A DNA stretch of 64,000 nt from Actinopolymorpha sp. NPDC004070 (lineage in GTDB: Bacteria > Actinomycetota > Actinomycetes > Propionibacteriales > Actinopolymorphaceae). The notes beneath the pieces are model-generated. The model saw only the letters and a program-made list of their open reading frames with translations, was not told where the DNA came from and ran no database searches. Below, piece by piece: positions 26,686 through 35,462 of the stretch. How positions within the stretch are numbered: the stretch's first letter is position 1; each line of letters opens with the position of its first letter. Position numbers and translations under genes: made by a program. The DNA lies in assembly GCF_040610475.1 (NCBI RefSeq), contig NZ_JBEXMJ010000012.1, positions 124,001-188,000 on the forward strand. Reading direction: 5' to 3'.

Positions 26686-27066
26686 GTGCATCGCAGCCGG
26701 TTCTCGACGCTCCTGATCGACGTTCCCCGTGACGAGGTGCCGGCCGCGGCCGGCTTCTGGTCGGCGGCGCTGGGAGTTCCGGCGCGGCCGGTACCTGGTG
26801 AGGAGCAGTTCACCAGTCTTCCCGAGGCGTTCCCAGGACTCGTGATGGCGATCCAGGCGGTCGACGACCAGGCCCGTTACCACCTGGACATCGAGACCGA
26901 CGACGTGGACGCCGAGACCGCGCGGTTGGTCGGCCTCGGAGCGGTCGAGGTCGACCGGTGGCTCGACTGCCGGATCCTGCGAGCGCCCGGTGGCCACCTC
27001 CTGTGCGTGATCCCCCTGCACAGTGATCCGGAGACCTTCGAGAAGCACGCGCACGTCTGGGAGTGA
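26686..27066 (+). CDS. VOC (glyoxalase/bleomycin-resistance) superfamily protein
   Basis: 126 residues from GTG at 26686. The opening HRSRFSTLLIDVPRDEVPAAAGFWSAALG and the second half YHLDIETDDVDAETARLVGLGAVEVDRW, then DPETFE follow the betaalphabetabetabeta repeat of VOC proteins. This subgroup (glyoxalase-like) commonly lacks full metal ligands. Function unknown, perhaps small-molecule binding or detoxification. Confidence 0.82.
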   Translation: MHRSRFSTLLIDVPRDEVPAAAGFWSAALGVPARPVPGEEQFTSLPEAFPGLVMAIQAVDDQARYHLDIETDDVDAETARLVGLGAVEVDRWLDCRILRAPGGHLLCVIPLHSDPETFEKHAHVWE

Positions 27067-27091
27067 CCGCGCGCACGGCGCTTCGCATCCC

Positions 27092-28147
27092 TCACCTGGC
27101 GGCGAACATCACCAAGGTCTGCCCCGGAGCGAAGGTCATCGGCCGGCCCGAGGTCGTGGTGAACCTCGTACCCGCGGCAGCGCGTGGGCGTGACCAGCGG
27201 GCGTCGTACGCACGGCCGTTCCGGAGCACGAGCGCGCGACCGGAGCCGACTGTCCTGGTGTAGGGCGTGTAGTTGCCCGCCGAGTCCTTCAGCGTCGAGC
27301 GGCGAATGTCGGTGTACTGCACCACGACCGTCGCCGGGGCCGGAGGCGCACCGTCGGTGGCCCGCATGGGAGTGCCGTCCATCGACACCCGCCAGCGCTG
27401 CGTCTTCGCCGACCAGCCGAAGTCGGCACGGAACGACGGGTAGCGCACCTGTTGGGACGTCACGGCCCGGCCACCCGGCGGCGGAGCGCCGAAGCGGAAG
27501 CCGATGTCGCGCGCGGTGCTCGCCTTCGGCGCCCGGGCCAGGAGCGCGCCTGTCCGGGCGTACAGGTTGTGCGGGGCCGGCCTCGAACCGCCGCGGAAGT
27601 ACGCCGCGCCGGCGTGCGCCGGTGAGACGTCGTACGCCGGTGATTTGGCGAGCTTCCCCAGCACGGTGGAGTTCGCGCCGGAGTAGGCGAGGGCCGGCCG
27701 GCCGAACTGGCGCAGCAACTCGATGTCGGACTCCCGCGCACTCCGCACCGGCCCGAGAGTCGCCGGCACGTGGGAGGAGAAGACGGCGAGGATCCGGGAC
27801 AGCCCGCCCTCGACCTGTTCGACGTAGATGATGTCCGCTCGGGCCAGACCCGCGGCCGGCCGGGCCGGCGGCACGTTGTCGATCTTCACCGCGAGGACCC
27901 GCTTCGCTGCTCCCCGCGCCGGCAGGCCCGTGAACGGCGACCCTCCCCGCACGGCCGACGGCTTCGGCGTGGCCCTCGGCGACGGTGTGGATTCGGGCGT
28001 ACGGGTCGCCGACTGCGACGGCGTCGCCGTGGGGGTGGGATCGGCTGTCCAGAAGTGGTCACGGCCTGCGCCCATCGCCACCGCGCCGGCGGTGACGACA
28101 AGGACGCCGACAACGGCGGCGAGAACGATGCGGAGGGTCCGGTTCAT
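27092..28147 (-). CDS. DUF3048 (YerB-like) lipoprotein/membrane-anchored protein
   Basis: 351 residues from ATG at 28147. A signal anchor (about residues 5-25) is followed by a Pro/Thr/Ser-rich linker and the DUF3048 domain: RVLAVKIDNVPPARPAAGLARADIIYVEQVEGGLSRILAVF is its hallmark opening, with VGPVRSARESDIELL-type sequence next. The C-terminal part (PFAPGQTLVMF region) is DUF3048_C. YerB-like proteins sit outside the membrane of Gram-positive bacteria and have no assigned function. Confidence 0.87.
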   Translation of the reverse strand: MNRTLRIVLAAVVGVLVVTAGAVAMGAGRDHFWTADPTPTATPSQSATRTPESTPSPRATPKPSAVRGGSPFTGLPARGAAKRVLAVKIDNVPPARPAAGLARADIIYVEQVEGGLSRILAVFSSHVPATLGPVRSARESDIELLRQFGRPALAYSGANSTVLGKLAKSPAYDVSPAHAGAAYFRGGSRPAPHNLYARTGALLARAPKASTARDIGFRFGAPPPGGRAVTSQQVRYPSFRADFGWSAKTQRWRVSMDGTPMRATDGAPPAPATVVVQYTDIRRSTLKDSAGNYTPYTRTVGSGRALVLRNGRAYDARWSRPRAAAGTRFTTTSGRPMTFAPGQTLVMFAAR

Positions 28148-28314
28148 CCAGCTTTCCGATGTATGTGGACGAGCCCCCGACCCGTCGCCCTGTCGTACAA
28201 GGGGATTCCCCGTAGTTCGCGGTCGACGTTGCCTCGTCCGGCCGCCCCCGGTCAAGTCGGCGGTCCCGCCGGTCGTGGCGGCTCGAACGCGCGGGCGGCG
28301 TAGGCTCCGCGATC

Positions 28315-29142
28315 ATGCAGGCTCCCAGGCTCAGCGGGCGGAAAGTGCTCGGCGTGTTCGCCCACCCCGACGACGAGACCTTCTTCGGTGGCGCGACATT
28401 TGCCGCGTACGCCGCGGCCGGATGTGACGTGCGGCTCGCGACCCTCACGGCCGGGGAGGCCGGGGCGATCGGGGGTGGGCCGGCGCGCGCCGCGCTCGCC
28501 CGGTCCGACCTCGGCGCTCTCGAGGCGGCGGCCGAAGCGGGCCTTTCGCGGTACGCCTCCGCGTGCGCCACGCTCGGCGTACGCCGGTTCGGCGTGGTGG
28601 CCCCTGGCCGCTGGCGCGATGTCGGTGACTCGGGGGCGGGCTCGCCGGCCGCCGGTGACATCGCCGAGATCGCCGAGGCGATCAGGAGGCTGGTGGCGGC
28701 CCACCGGCCGGACGTCCTCGTCACGGTCGACGTCGACGGGGTGACCGGACACCCCGACCACGTGCGCGTCCACGAAGCCGTCCAGCGGGCACTCGACCTC
28801 CTGGGACCGGCGGACACCCCGGCCATGATGCTCGGTGGCTGCGTCCGCTCCGAGGACGTCGCCACCGCCCGCGAGCGCCTCGCCGGGCTCGTGCCGGGCG
28901 GTGAGATCGGTACAACCCAAATCGTCGGGACGTCGGCCGACGACGTGGTGGCGGTCAGCTGGTCGTCCGAAGCAGGCGCCGCCAAGCTGGCCGCACTGGA
29001 CGCTTACGCGCCCGGCCTCGGCACCGCGCCGCTCACCGGCCTCGCACCCGACCGGCCGCCGGTGGGCGACGGGATCCTGCTCCGGACCATCGCCGAGGTG
29101 GCCGGGCCCGCGCGCGAGTACTTCCGCCCCCTCCGAACCTGA
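28315..29142 (+). CDS. PIG-L family deacetylase (MshB/Mca-like)
   Basis: 275 residues. The zinc motif FAHPDDE (about residues 15-21) and the second zinc site TGHPDHVRVH (about residues 144-153) are complete. PIG-L enzymes remove acetyl or acyl groups from N-acetylglucosaminyl compounds, including mycothiol precursors (MshB) and conjugates (Mca) in actinobacteria. The sequence is too general to choose between these. It lies divergent from the DUF3048 gene. Confidence 0.88.
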   Translation: MQAPRLSGRKVLGVFAHPDDETFFGGATFAAYAAAGCDVRLATLTAGEAGAIGGGPARAALARSDLGALEAAAEAGLSRYASACATLGVRRFGVVAPGRWRDVGDSGAGSPAAGDIAEIAEAIRRLVAAHRPDVLVTVDVDGVTGHPDHVRVHEAVQRALDLLGPADTPAMMLGGCVRSEDVATARERLAGLVPGGEIGTTQIVGTSADDVVAVSWSSEAGAAKLAALDAYAPGLGTAPLTGLAPDRPPVGDGILLRTIAEVAGPAREYFRPLRT

Positions 29143-29193
29143 TGGCCCACCGCGCTTCGGGTCCTTCCGCCCGTGCCGATCCGGGTGCACCAT

Positions 29194-29217
29194 ATGCGGC
29201 ACCACATGCGGCATCAC
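29194..29217. repeat. Tandem 12-base direct repeat upstream of the protease gene
   Basis: ATGCGGCACCAC is followed directly by ATGCGGCATCAC (11 of 12 identical), nine bases before the ribosome site of the protease gene. It may be a regulatory repeat, or part of a longer His-rich N terminus if translation starts earlier. Confidence 0.45.
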
Positions 29218-29235
29218 GCACACAGAGGAGCCCGG

Positions 29236-30171
29236 ATGCGCATCAGAATCCTGCTCGTCGCCGTGGCATCGGTCCTCGCCGTGGTCGCGGGCACCGTACC
29301 TGCGCAGGCGATCACCCACGGCACCCCCGACGGCCAGCGGCACCCGTTCGTCGGCGAGTTGTTGTTCTACGTGCCCGACGAGGCCGACAGCCGCTTCGAC
29401 GATCCGGGCTCGTGGTTCACCTGCTCGGGGACACTGCTGAACGGCCACATCGCGGTGACCGCCGGCCACTGCACCTACGGGGTCGGTCTGAACGGCGCGT
29501 CGACCACCGCTGCCGGCGGCTCGGGGTCGGGTGGCAACGACGTGTGGATCAACTTCGACGAGAGGCCGAACTTCGACATCCTCACGCCCAGTTCGTCGTA
29601 CGGCCGGGACCAGAACGGCCGGCGGTACCACGACTGGGCCGCCGCCCTGAACTCCTCGCCGAGCTGGCACCGCGCGACGTCCCACCCGCACCCGCAGTTC
29701 GACCCTGACGCGTTCTACCTCCACGACGCCGGTGTGCTCGACCTGCAGGACTCGGTGTCGATGCCGTCGTACGGCAAACTGCCCACGCAGGGCTACCTCG
29801 ACCAGTTCCAGACCGGCCCGCGGCACGAGGCCCTCTTCACCGTCGTCGGGTACGGCCTGAACAAGGTCCTGCCCGGCCGTGACATCGGCGGCGACACCAG
29901 GATGCAGGCCACCACCCAGCTCGTCACGTTGGAGGGCCTGATGGGTCTGCCGTACGGCACGGCCGCGCGGTTCAGCAACAACAACGGCAAGGTCCACCAG
30001 GGCGGCACCTGCTTCGGCGACTCGGGCGGGCCGACGTTCCGCGGTGCGAACACCGTCGTCGCGGTCACGTCGTTCGGCGTCAGCCCCAACTGCACCGGCA
30101 CCGACGACGAGTACCGCCTCGACCAGCCCGACGACCTGGCCTTCCTCGCCGGCTTCGGCGTCACGCCCTGA
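29236..30171 (+). CDS. Secreted trypsin-like serine protease (S1 family)
   Basis: 311 residues from ATG at 29236, with GAGGAG upstream. A signal peptide (about residues 1-25, ending AQA) precedes the mature enzyme, which starts without a long propeptide. The catalytic triad is visible: H78 in TAGHC, D164 in HDAGVLDL, and S263 in GDSGGP. Cysteines C63/C79 and C259 could form the usual disulfides. The insert of about 60 residues between His and Asp is longer than in trypsin. Acts outside the cell. Confidence 0.9.
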   Translation: MRIRILLVAVASVLAVVAGTVPAQAITHGTPDGQRHPFVGELLFYVPDEADSRFDDPGSWFTCSGTLLNGHIAVTAGHCTYGVGLNGASTTAAGGSGSGGNDVWINFDERPNFDILTPSSSYGRDQNGRRYHDWAAALNSSPSWHRATSHPHPQFDPDAFYLHDAGVLDLQDSVSMPSYGKLPTQGYLDQFQTGPRHEALFTVVGYGLNKVLPGRDIGGDTRMQATTQLVTLEGLMGLPYGTAARFSNNNGKVHQGGTCFGDSGGPTFRGANTVVAVTSFGVSPNCTGTDDEYRLDQPDDLAFLAGFGVTP

Positions 30172-30182
30172 CCTGCTGCTGG

Positions 30183-30226
30183 TACCCGGCGCTGGCGGTC
30201 GCTCACGCGATCCGCTGCGCCGGGTA
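30183..30226. terminator. Long-loop inverted repeat after the protease gene
   Basis: TACCCGGCGC at 30183-30192 pairs perfectly with GCGCCGGGTA at 30217-30226 across 24 bases. It begins 12 bases after the protease stop codon, a natural place for a terminator or 3' stabilising hairpin. No T tract. Confidence 0.45.
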
Positions 30227-30460
30227 GCTCCCGGTGACCAACGGGCGAACGAACGCCGGCCGGCCGGTCATCAGCGGACTTGTGGAGTCCGACTCCGGAC
30301 TTCTGCTGCCGCCGGTGCCCGGTGACCGAGAGGGTGGCGGGGCGGACCTGGGAACATTGACACGATTCACAAGGACCCGCGAAGTACGCCGGTGCGGAGC
30401 CGGCCGGCAGAGCAGTTCCCGCTCGAAACACGATCAAGACCAGCGGCAAGGATGATCTAG

Positions 30461-31681
30461 ATGAAGATCGGCGTCATCGGTACTGGGCAGTTCGCCCGCA
30501 GTTTCATCTCGTTGTGGCAGATGCATCCCGACGTCGAGGCGGTCTACGCCTGCGACGTCGTTCCGGAGCGGGCGAAGGAGCACCAGGAGAAGTACAACCT
30601 GGCCGGCGTGTTCGCCGACGCCGACGAGATGCTCGCCTCCGAGGAGGTGGACTCGGTCGCCGTCATGACGCAGCGCTGGACCCACGGGCCGCTGGTGTTG
30701 CAGGCCCTGGAGGCCGGCAAGAACGTCTACTCAGCGGTGCCGATGGCGATCTCCGTCGAGGAGATCAAGGCGATCATCGACAAGGTCGCCGAGACCGGCC
30801 TGATCTACATGATGGGCGAGACCAGCTACTACAACCCGGCAGTGGTCTGGGCCCGCGGCAAGGTCGCCGAGGGCGCGTTCGGGCGGGTGTTCTACTCCGA
30901 GGGCGACTACGTCCACGACATGGACAACGGGTTCTACGCCGCCTACCAGTACAGCGGCGGCGACGACTGGAAGAAGACCGCCAGCTACCCGCCCATGCTC
31001 TACCCGACGCACGCCATCGGCGGTGTCCTCGGTGCGCTGCCGACGTACGCCACCAGCGTGAGCTGCATCGGTATCGCCGACGACCGCGGCGACGGCGTGT
31101 TCGACAAGAACGTGTCGCTGTGGGGCAATGATTTCTCGAACATGAGCGCGCTGTTCCACCTCGCCGACGGCGGCGCGATGCGCACCAACGAGTTCCGCCG
31201 GGTGGGCTACTGGCAGGGACACGAGTCCCGGTTCCGGTTCTACGGCACCGACTCGGTGATGGAGCAGACCGGTCACGGCGCCACCTGGAGCGTCAAGACC
31301 GAGGGCGAGGACTACCGCAAGGGTGACACCCTCGACATCAGCGACCTCTTCTACACCCGCAGCCGTCAGGTGCCGGAGGGCTTCGGCGACGTCGACCCGG
31401 CACTGATGCAGAGCTTCGCCTCCGGCACCGCCAAGGTGCAGGACCGCAGCCGGCTGCCCAAGGAGTTCGAGGGCGCGCACAACGGGCACGAGGGCTCCCA
31501 CCACTTCCTGGCCGACGACTTCGTTCGGGCGGTGACGACCAAGACCCAGCCTCCGGTGAACGCCTGGAAGGCGGCCAGGTTCACGCTGCCGGGTGTCATC
31601 GCACTCGAGTCGGCTCGCCAGGACGGCGCCCGCCTGGAGATCCCGGACTTCGGCGACGGTCCCGAGAACCCCAACTGGTGA
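30461..31681 (+). CDS. Gfo/Idh/MocA family oxidoreductase with altered EKP motif
   Basis: 406 residues from ATG at 30461, with AAGGATG upstream. The NAD(P)-binding start is KIGVIGTGQFARS, followed by the usual helix-strand pattern. At the position of the catalytic-lysine motif EKP the sequence reads SAVP (91-94), so that lysine is absent. The C-terminal domain is complete to a PDFGDG ending. Family members oxidise or epimerise sugars and inositols; here the missing lysine makes a different chemistry or role likely. No sugar transporter genes lie nearby. Confidence 0.85.
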   Translation: MKIGVIGTGQFARSFISLWQMHPDVEAVYACDVVPERAKEHQEKYNLAGVFADADEMLASEEVDSVAVMTQRWTHGPLVLQALEAGKNVYSAVPMAISVEEIKAIIDKVAETGLIYMMGETSYYNPAVVWARGKVAEGAFGRVFYSEGDYVHDMDNGFYAAYQYSGGDDWKKTASYPPMLYPTHAIGGVLGALPTYATSVSCIGIADDRGDGVFDKNVSLWGNDFSNMSALFHLADGGAMRTNEFRRVGYWQGHESRFRFYGTDSVMEQTGHGATWSVKTEGEDYRKGDTLDISDLFYTRSRQVPEGFGDVDPALMQSFASGTAKVQDRSRLPKEFEGAHNGHEGSHHFLADDFVRAVTTKTQPPVNAWKAARFTLPGVIALESARQDGARLEIPDFGDGPENPNW

Positions 31682-31705
31682 ATCGCCAGCGGTAGCTGAC
31701 GTACG

Positions 31706-31756
31706 GGAGCCGGGCCGGAGTCGCCGCGGAGTGTCGCGGCGCCTCGACCCGGCTCC
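31706..31756. terminator. Nested hairpin terminator after the oxidoreductase gene
   Basis: An outer 9-base stem (GGAGCCGGG at 31706-31714 with CCCGGCTCC at 31748-31756) encloses a perfect inner 7-base stem (CGCCGCG at 31722-31728 with CGCGGCG at 31735-31741). It lies 25 bases after the stop codon and also close to the convergent gene ending at 31797, so it may serve both. Confidence 0.7.
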
Positions 31757-31796
31757 TCGGTTTCAGCGTCACGGCATCGAAGGCGTCCCGACCTTC

Positions 31797-32357
31797 TCAG
31801 GTCGCTGGACCGGACCGGGCGGATTCTTCCGCGGAGGAATCGCCGACGGTCCGGGCCCAGGAGAGGATTCGTAGCGCGATCTTCTCCGCGTCCTCGTCAT
31901 CGGTGGTGATGACCGTGGGGATCAATTGGCGTGTTTCAGCGGCGTCGGCCAATGCGTCCTCGATCCACTCCGGGGACCAGCCACGCGTGCGGAGGCGAGC
32001 GCGCCTGAGCTGGTCGGCGCAGTCGAGCAGGGCCCAGTGCACGGGCCCGTCCTGGTCCGCTGTCGTGGTCAGCTCCTCCGGGTACGGCGTGGGGCCGAGC
32101 AGGAGGACGGGGTGACCGGCTCGCCGGACGATGTGGACGATGCGATCCCACATCCGGTTGTACGCCGGCCAGTTCGGTTCCGCGTCCGGGAACGCGATCG
32201 GTACGCCGAGCAGGGCACCGTCTTCCAGCAGTTCGTCCTGGTCGATCACCACCAGCCCCTGCCCTAGCCGGACGAGCTCGGGCACGAGCGTCGTCTTCCC
32301 GACGCCCGGCGCACCGGTGACCAGGAACAGGGGAACAGAGGTGGGTCCGGACGTCAC
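31797..32357 (-). CDS. P-loop AAA-type small kinase/ATP-binding protein
   Basis: About 186 residues from GTG at 32357; further GTG and TTG codons up to 32390 are in frame and no ribosome site settles the start. Walker A is GAPGVGKTT near the N terminus, and VVIDQDELL gives the acidic strand. The shape matches the AAA_33/shikimate-kinase-like group of small phosphotransferases. The substrate is unknown. It is convergent with the oxidoreductase gene. Confidence 0.75.
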   Translation of the reverse strand: MTSGPTSVPLFLVTGAPGVGKTTLVPELVRLGQGLVVIDQDELLEDGALLGVPIAFPDAEPNWPAYNRMWDRIVHIVRRAGHPVLLLGPTPYPEELTTTADQDGPVHWALLDCADQLRRARLRTRGWSPEWIEDALADAAETRQLIPTVITTDDEDAEKIALRILSWARTVGDSSAEESARSGPAT

Positions 32358-32433
32358 CCGGCGCACAGTAGCGCCGGGCGGCCACGGCAACCCAACGGAT
32401 TTGCTGCAGGGTCAGGTCGCCGTCACCGAAGTC

Positions 32434-33138
32434 TCATTCGAGGATCGGGTCGTACATGAACATCCGAACCCACTGACCACAGCGGTGGGCGACGGCGATC
32501 TTGGCGGCCCACTCCAGCGCGGCTTCGTGGGTGGGCGCCTTGACCACAGCGAAGCCGCCGAGAGGTCTCGTGGTCTTCGGGCGGGGGCTGTCGGCGACCG
32601 TCCCGTCGGCCGTGACCGCGCCGACCCAGGCCGGCGTACTTTCGTCCGGCGGCTCGTAGTCCAGCCCGCCGCTGAAGACGTACACCCCGGCGTCCATGGT
32701 GTCCTGGATCGCCGCGTGGGAGGTCTCGCCGACCGAGGCCCACTCCTCGTCGGGAAAGTCCATGTCGCCGTTGTCGAACGAGATCAGGTAGCGCGCCGGC
32801 CCGTCACCGTCTCGCCTGAGCGCGCGGACCTTCTGCGGAGTGCGGCAGCCGGCCGCGACCCTCCCGCCCCACTCCAGCGCTGCCTCCCGGCCGGGCACCT
32901 CGACGATCGTGACGCCGCCGAGGAGTTCCTTGCTCTCCGGGTACGGGCCGTCGGTCACCATCCCGTCCGTGTCGACCACGACGGACTTCACGTCGTGGTC
33001 GAGCTCGCCCGCGAAGACGAACACCCCTGCCTGCATGGCCTCCTCGCGGACCGCCTGCACGGCCTTGGCGACCTCGGGCAGGTCCTCCGCGGGGAGGTCC
33101 GTCGCAGCGTTGTCGAACGAGATCAGGTACCGCGGCAT
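32434..33138 (-). CDS. Tandem YCII-domain protein
   Basis: 234 residues. Two copies of a YCII-like domain are fused: RYLISFDN occurs at residues 3-10 and again at about 116-123, each followed by DAGVYVF/QAGVFVF and an LLGG or PLGG turn. Single-domain relatives are usually 100-120 residues and dimerise, so the fusion probably folds as an internal dimer. Function unknown; such proteins often travel with ECF sigma factors, but none lies next to this gene. Confidence 0.8.
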   Translation of the reverse strand: MPRYLISFDNAATDLPAEDLPEVAKAVQAVREEAMQAGVFVFAGELDHDVKSVVVDTDGMVTDGPYPESKELLGGVTIVEVPGREAALEWGGRVAAGCRTPQKVRALRRDGDGPARYLISFDNGDMDFPDEEWASVGETSHAAIQDTMDAGVYVFSGGLDYEPPDESTPAWVGAVTADGTVADSPRPKTTRPLGGFAVVKAPTHEAALEWAAKIAVAHRCGQWVRMFMYDPILE

Positions 33139-33256
33139 CTCACGACTCCTTGTTCCGGCGGCCTCCTTCGGCCGCCCCTCGTCCCTGCTACGAACACCTC
33201 GCCCCGGATCCGACAGGCTGCCGGCAAGAATCTCACGGGACGGTCGTTCACGCGGG

Positions 33257-33676
33257 TCAGGAGGCGAGCTTGCGTGCGATCGCGGGGACCACGATCACCG
33301 CCGCGACCAGGTGGGTGAGCATCAACAGCGCCTTGGTGGCCGGCGCAGCGTCGGCGAGCAGGTCGGGGACGAACGAGAGCGCGGTCAGCGCCACGGTCGT
33401 ACGGAGAAACGCACGGCGGGGATGCCGGGCCCAGCGGGCCAGGGCCACGGCGATGACCAGGCCGATCAACGAGAAGGCGGCCGTCAGTACGCCGAAACCG
33501 GTGACCGGGATCGGAGCGCCGGCCATGTCGAGGCTGACGCCCGCGGCGTTGCCGGCGGCGGCGACGGTCATGGTGGCGGCGCTCGCGACCGCCGCGGCGG
33601 CGACTCCGGTCATGGTCAGGGTGGCGTAGCGGGGGGTGACGGCCTGCGCGGTGGCGGTGGTCAGGGCGGTGGTCAT
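33257..33676 (-). CDS. DUF6069 family membrane protein
   Basis: 139 residues with four predicted membrane helices (starting YATLTMTGVAAAAVASAATM). The segment VTGFGVLTAAFSLIGLVIAVALARWARHPRRAFLRTTVALTALS matches the four-helix DUF6069 family of actinobacteria, function unknown. A GGCAG-AAATG arrangement gives its start; a palindrome lies just upstream. Confidence 0.7.
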   Translation of the reverse strand: MTTALTTATAQAVTPRYATLTMTGVAAAAVASAATMTVAAAGNAAGVSLDMAGAPIPVTGFGVLTAAFSLIGLVIAVALARWARHPRRAFLRTTVALTALSFVPDLLADAAPATKALLMLTHLVAAVIVVPAIARKLAS

Positions 33677-33700
33677 TTCTGCCTCCCGGTGAGATGTCCG

Positions 33701-33719
33701 GACGGGCAGGCTGCCCGTC
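33701..33719. promoter_or_regulatory. Palindrome upstream of the DUF6069 gene
   Basis: GACGGGC-AGGCT-GCCCGTC is a perfect 7-base inverted repeat 25 bases upstream of the start codon at 33676. It could be an operator or a 5' UTR hairpin. Confidence 0.4.
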
Positions 33720-33995
33720 TCTCACTCTGACATCGAACGGGGCGCAAACTCATCGACACTCGGCCCACCTGAATTCTGGAAGTTCTCTCGCGGAGCGATC
33801 ATCGGCCCGGCGGCACCCTGCGCGGCCACGGTGCCAGAGCGGCCCGGCCGGATCGGCGTGGCCGGTTTTTACCCGCGAGAAATCCGAGCTTTTCACAAAT
33901 TCGAACGGCCTATCCGATATCGCCTCGGTGGGGGAGGACTTTGCTCCGGAGTAGCGTTGTGGAGGACCTTCCGATCCATTGGAGGGGACGAATTG

Positions 33996-34553
33996 ATGGG
34001 GGTTGCCATGACTGACACAGGACCCCGTGACACCGGCGCCGGGGCGCAGGAGAAGCGGGCAGACATACCAGGGCAGGCCCAGCGGGGTGAGGCCACGGCT
34101 CCGACCGCGGAAACGCCTACGGGGCGCGTGCCCGCGGAAGCGGAAGAGGCACGAGCGGCGGCCGGCGGTGGGGGGCTCGGCTGGATGATGTATGCGGGCG
34201 TGGTGCTCGTCGCGGCAGGTATCTTCGAGGCGATCTGGGGCCTGACCGCCCTTCTCAGGACGACGTACTTCGTGGTTCCGTCCATCGGGCTCGTCGTTTC
34301 CTTCAACTACACCGCATGGGGATGGGTCCACATCGGGCTCGCCGTGCTCTTGGTCCTCACCGGACTGGCGGTGCTCGCGGGCCAGAGTTGGGCGCGCTAC
34401 GCCGGAATCTGCCTGGCCGCCCTGAGCATGATCGCGAACTTCCTGACGCTAGCGGCATTTCCGTTCTGGTCGCTGGTGATGATCGCCGTCGACATTCTCG
34501 TCATTTACGGCCTTTCCGTACACGGACAGGAAATGCAGAGACTGCGTACCTGA
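33996..34553 (+). CDS. DUF7144-type integral membrane protein
   Basis: 185 residues from ATG at 33996, with GGAGGGG upstream; MTDTG at 34008 is an alternative. A charged, disordered N terminus of about 60 residues (Ala/Glu-rich) is followed by four membrane helices: WMMYAGVVLVAAGIFEAIWGL, then WVHIGLAVLLVLTGLAVLAG, SWARYAGICLAALSMIANFL and FWSLVMIAVDILVIYGL. This is the DUF7144 pattern of unknown function. A 41-residue gene follows 16 bases later. Confidence 0.75.
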   Translation: MGVAMTDTGPRDTGAGAQEKRADIPGQAQRGEATAPTAETPTGRVPAEAEEARAAAGGGGLGWMMYAGVVLVAAGIFEAIWGLTALLRTTYFVVPSIGLVVSFNYTAWGWVHIGLAVLLVLTGLAVLAGQSWARYAGICLAALSMIANFLTLAAFPFWSLVMIAVDILVIYGLSVHGQEMQRLRT

Positions 34554-34569
34554 GTAAGGGGGGTTCAGC

Positions 34570-34695
34570 ATGCACGTCAAGCCACCCGCGGTCGCGGCAG
34601 TCGCAGTCGGACTCGGTGTCGCGGGCACCGTCGCCGCCATGCGGCATCGCCGGCACGGGAAGCCGGCCAGAAGGCACCACCGCCACCACCACTGA
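34570..34695 (+). CDS. Small His-rich single-span membrane peptide
   Basis: 41 codons from ATG at 34570 with an AAGGGGG site upstream. The peptide begins MHVKPPAVAAVAVGLGVAGT, one hydrophobic span, and ends in a basic, His-rich tail (residues 25-41: RHRRHGKPARRHHRHHH). It is 16 bases after the DUF7144 gene, so probably cotranscribed. The tail could bind metal or nucleic acid. No known family recognised. Confidence 0.5.
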   Translation: MHVKPPAVAAVAVGLGVAGTVAAMRHRRHGKPARRHHRHHH

Positions 34696-34982
34696 GCACT
34701 ACTGAGCACTACGAAGAGCGGTGGCCCCGGTGGCACAGGGGGTGTCAGGACCCGGGTGTCGCCCGGCTCCCGACAGCCCCCGCTTCGGTCTCCGCGGTCC
34801 TGCGCGGCTCGGTGTCTCGCGGCTCGGCCTGTCCCGGCTCAGTGCCCTTGGGCGTCCTTGGGCGGGGCGGTGCCGTTGTCGGAGAAGCCGACTGCCCACA
34901 GCGACGGTGACTTCGCCCCCATCCCGGCGGCAAGTTGCCGCAGTACGTGCGGATCAGTTCGCGTGAATCAGTGCGTGCGTGT

Positions 34983-35462
34983 TCAGTTCGTGCTGAAGAC
35001 CACGTCGACCCAGTAGTTGCTCGACTTGTAGCTGGTGCTGGGGAATCCGCCGGCGCCGTAGCGGTAGACGCCGTTGGAGCCGTCGGTGCCGTTCTTCAGG
35101 GCGGTCAGCGGCCCTCGCGTCGTCGCGGACGCGAAGTAGTTGTCGTCGACGGAGTAGTGGCCCGCGGTGGTGAAGTACGAGGCGACGTACGTGGTGTTCG
35201 CCGTCACGGCCACCGGGCTGGCAAAGTTGACCTGCTGCCAACCGGAGCTTGACTCTCCGGTGAAGGTCGCCGTCGCGAGCCTGGTGCCGGTGCGGCTCCA
35301 GAGCGTTCCGGTGTGGGTGCCGCTGTTTCCCGGGCCCTTGTAGAACCGGACCCCGCGCACGAAACCTGTCTGGCTGGTACGGAACTTCACGCCCAACTCG
35401 ATCGAGCCGGAGTCGGGGTCGGCCGGCGTTCCGGGCGTCGCGCTGTCTGCCCAGATCGTGCA
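34983..35462 (-). repeat. C-terminal DUF4082 module (duplicate of 35817-36300)
   Basis: Within the large secreted protein, this module and the one at 35817-36300 share almost the same order of motifs (CPCTIW, ELGVKFRT, RFYKGxGNxGTHxGxLW, FTGES, YVASYF, RGPLTAL, NYWVDVVF). This marks an internal gene duplication. Confidence 0.75.

Noticed and set aside
26080..27054. Minus-strand open frame overlapping the GlsB and VOC genes
   Set aside because: It is antisense or out of phase with two recognisable genes and has no family signal.
34700..34982. A hidden gene between the small His-rich peptide and the large secreted protein
   Set aside because: The frames here are Arg/Pro-rich without a family pattern on either strand. 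It is probably a 3' region with the terminators of both convergent units.
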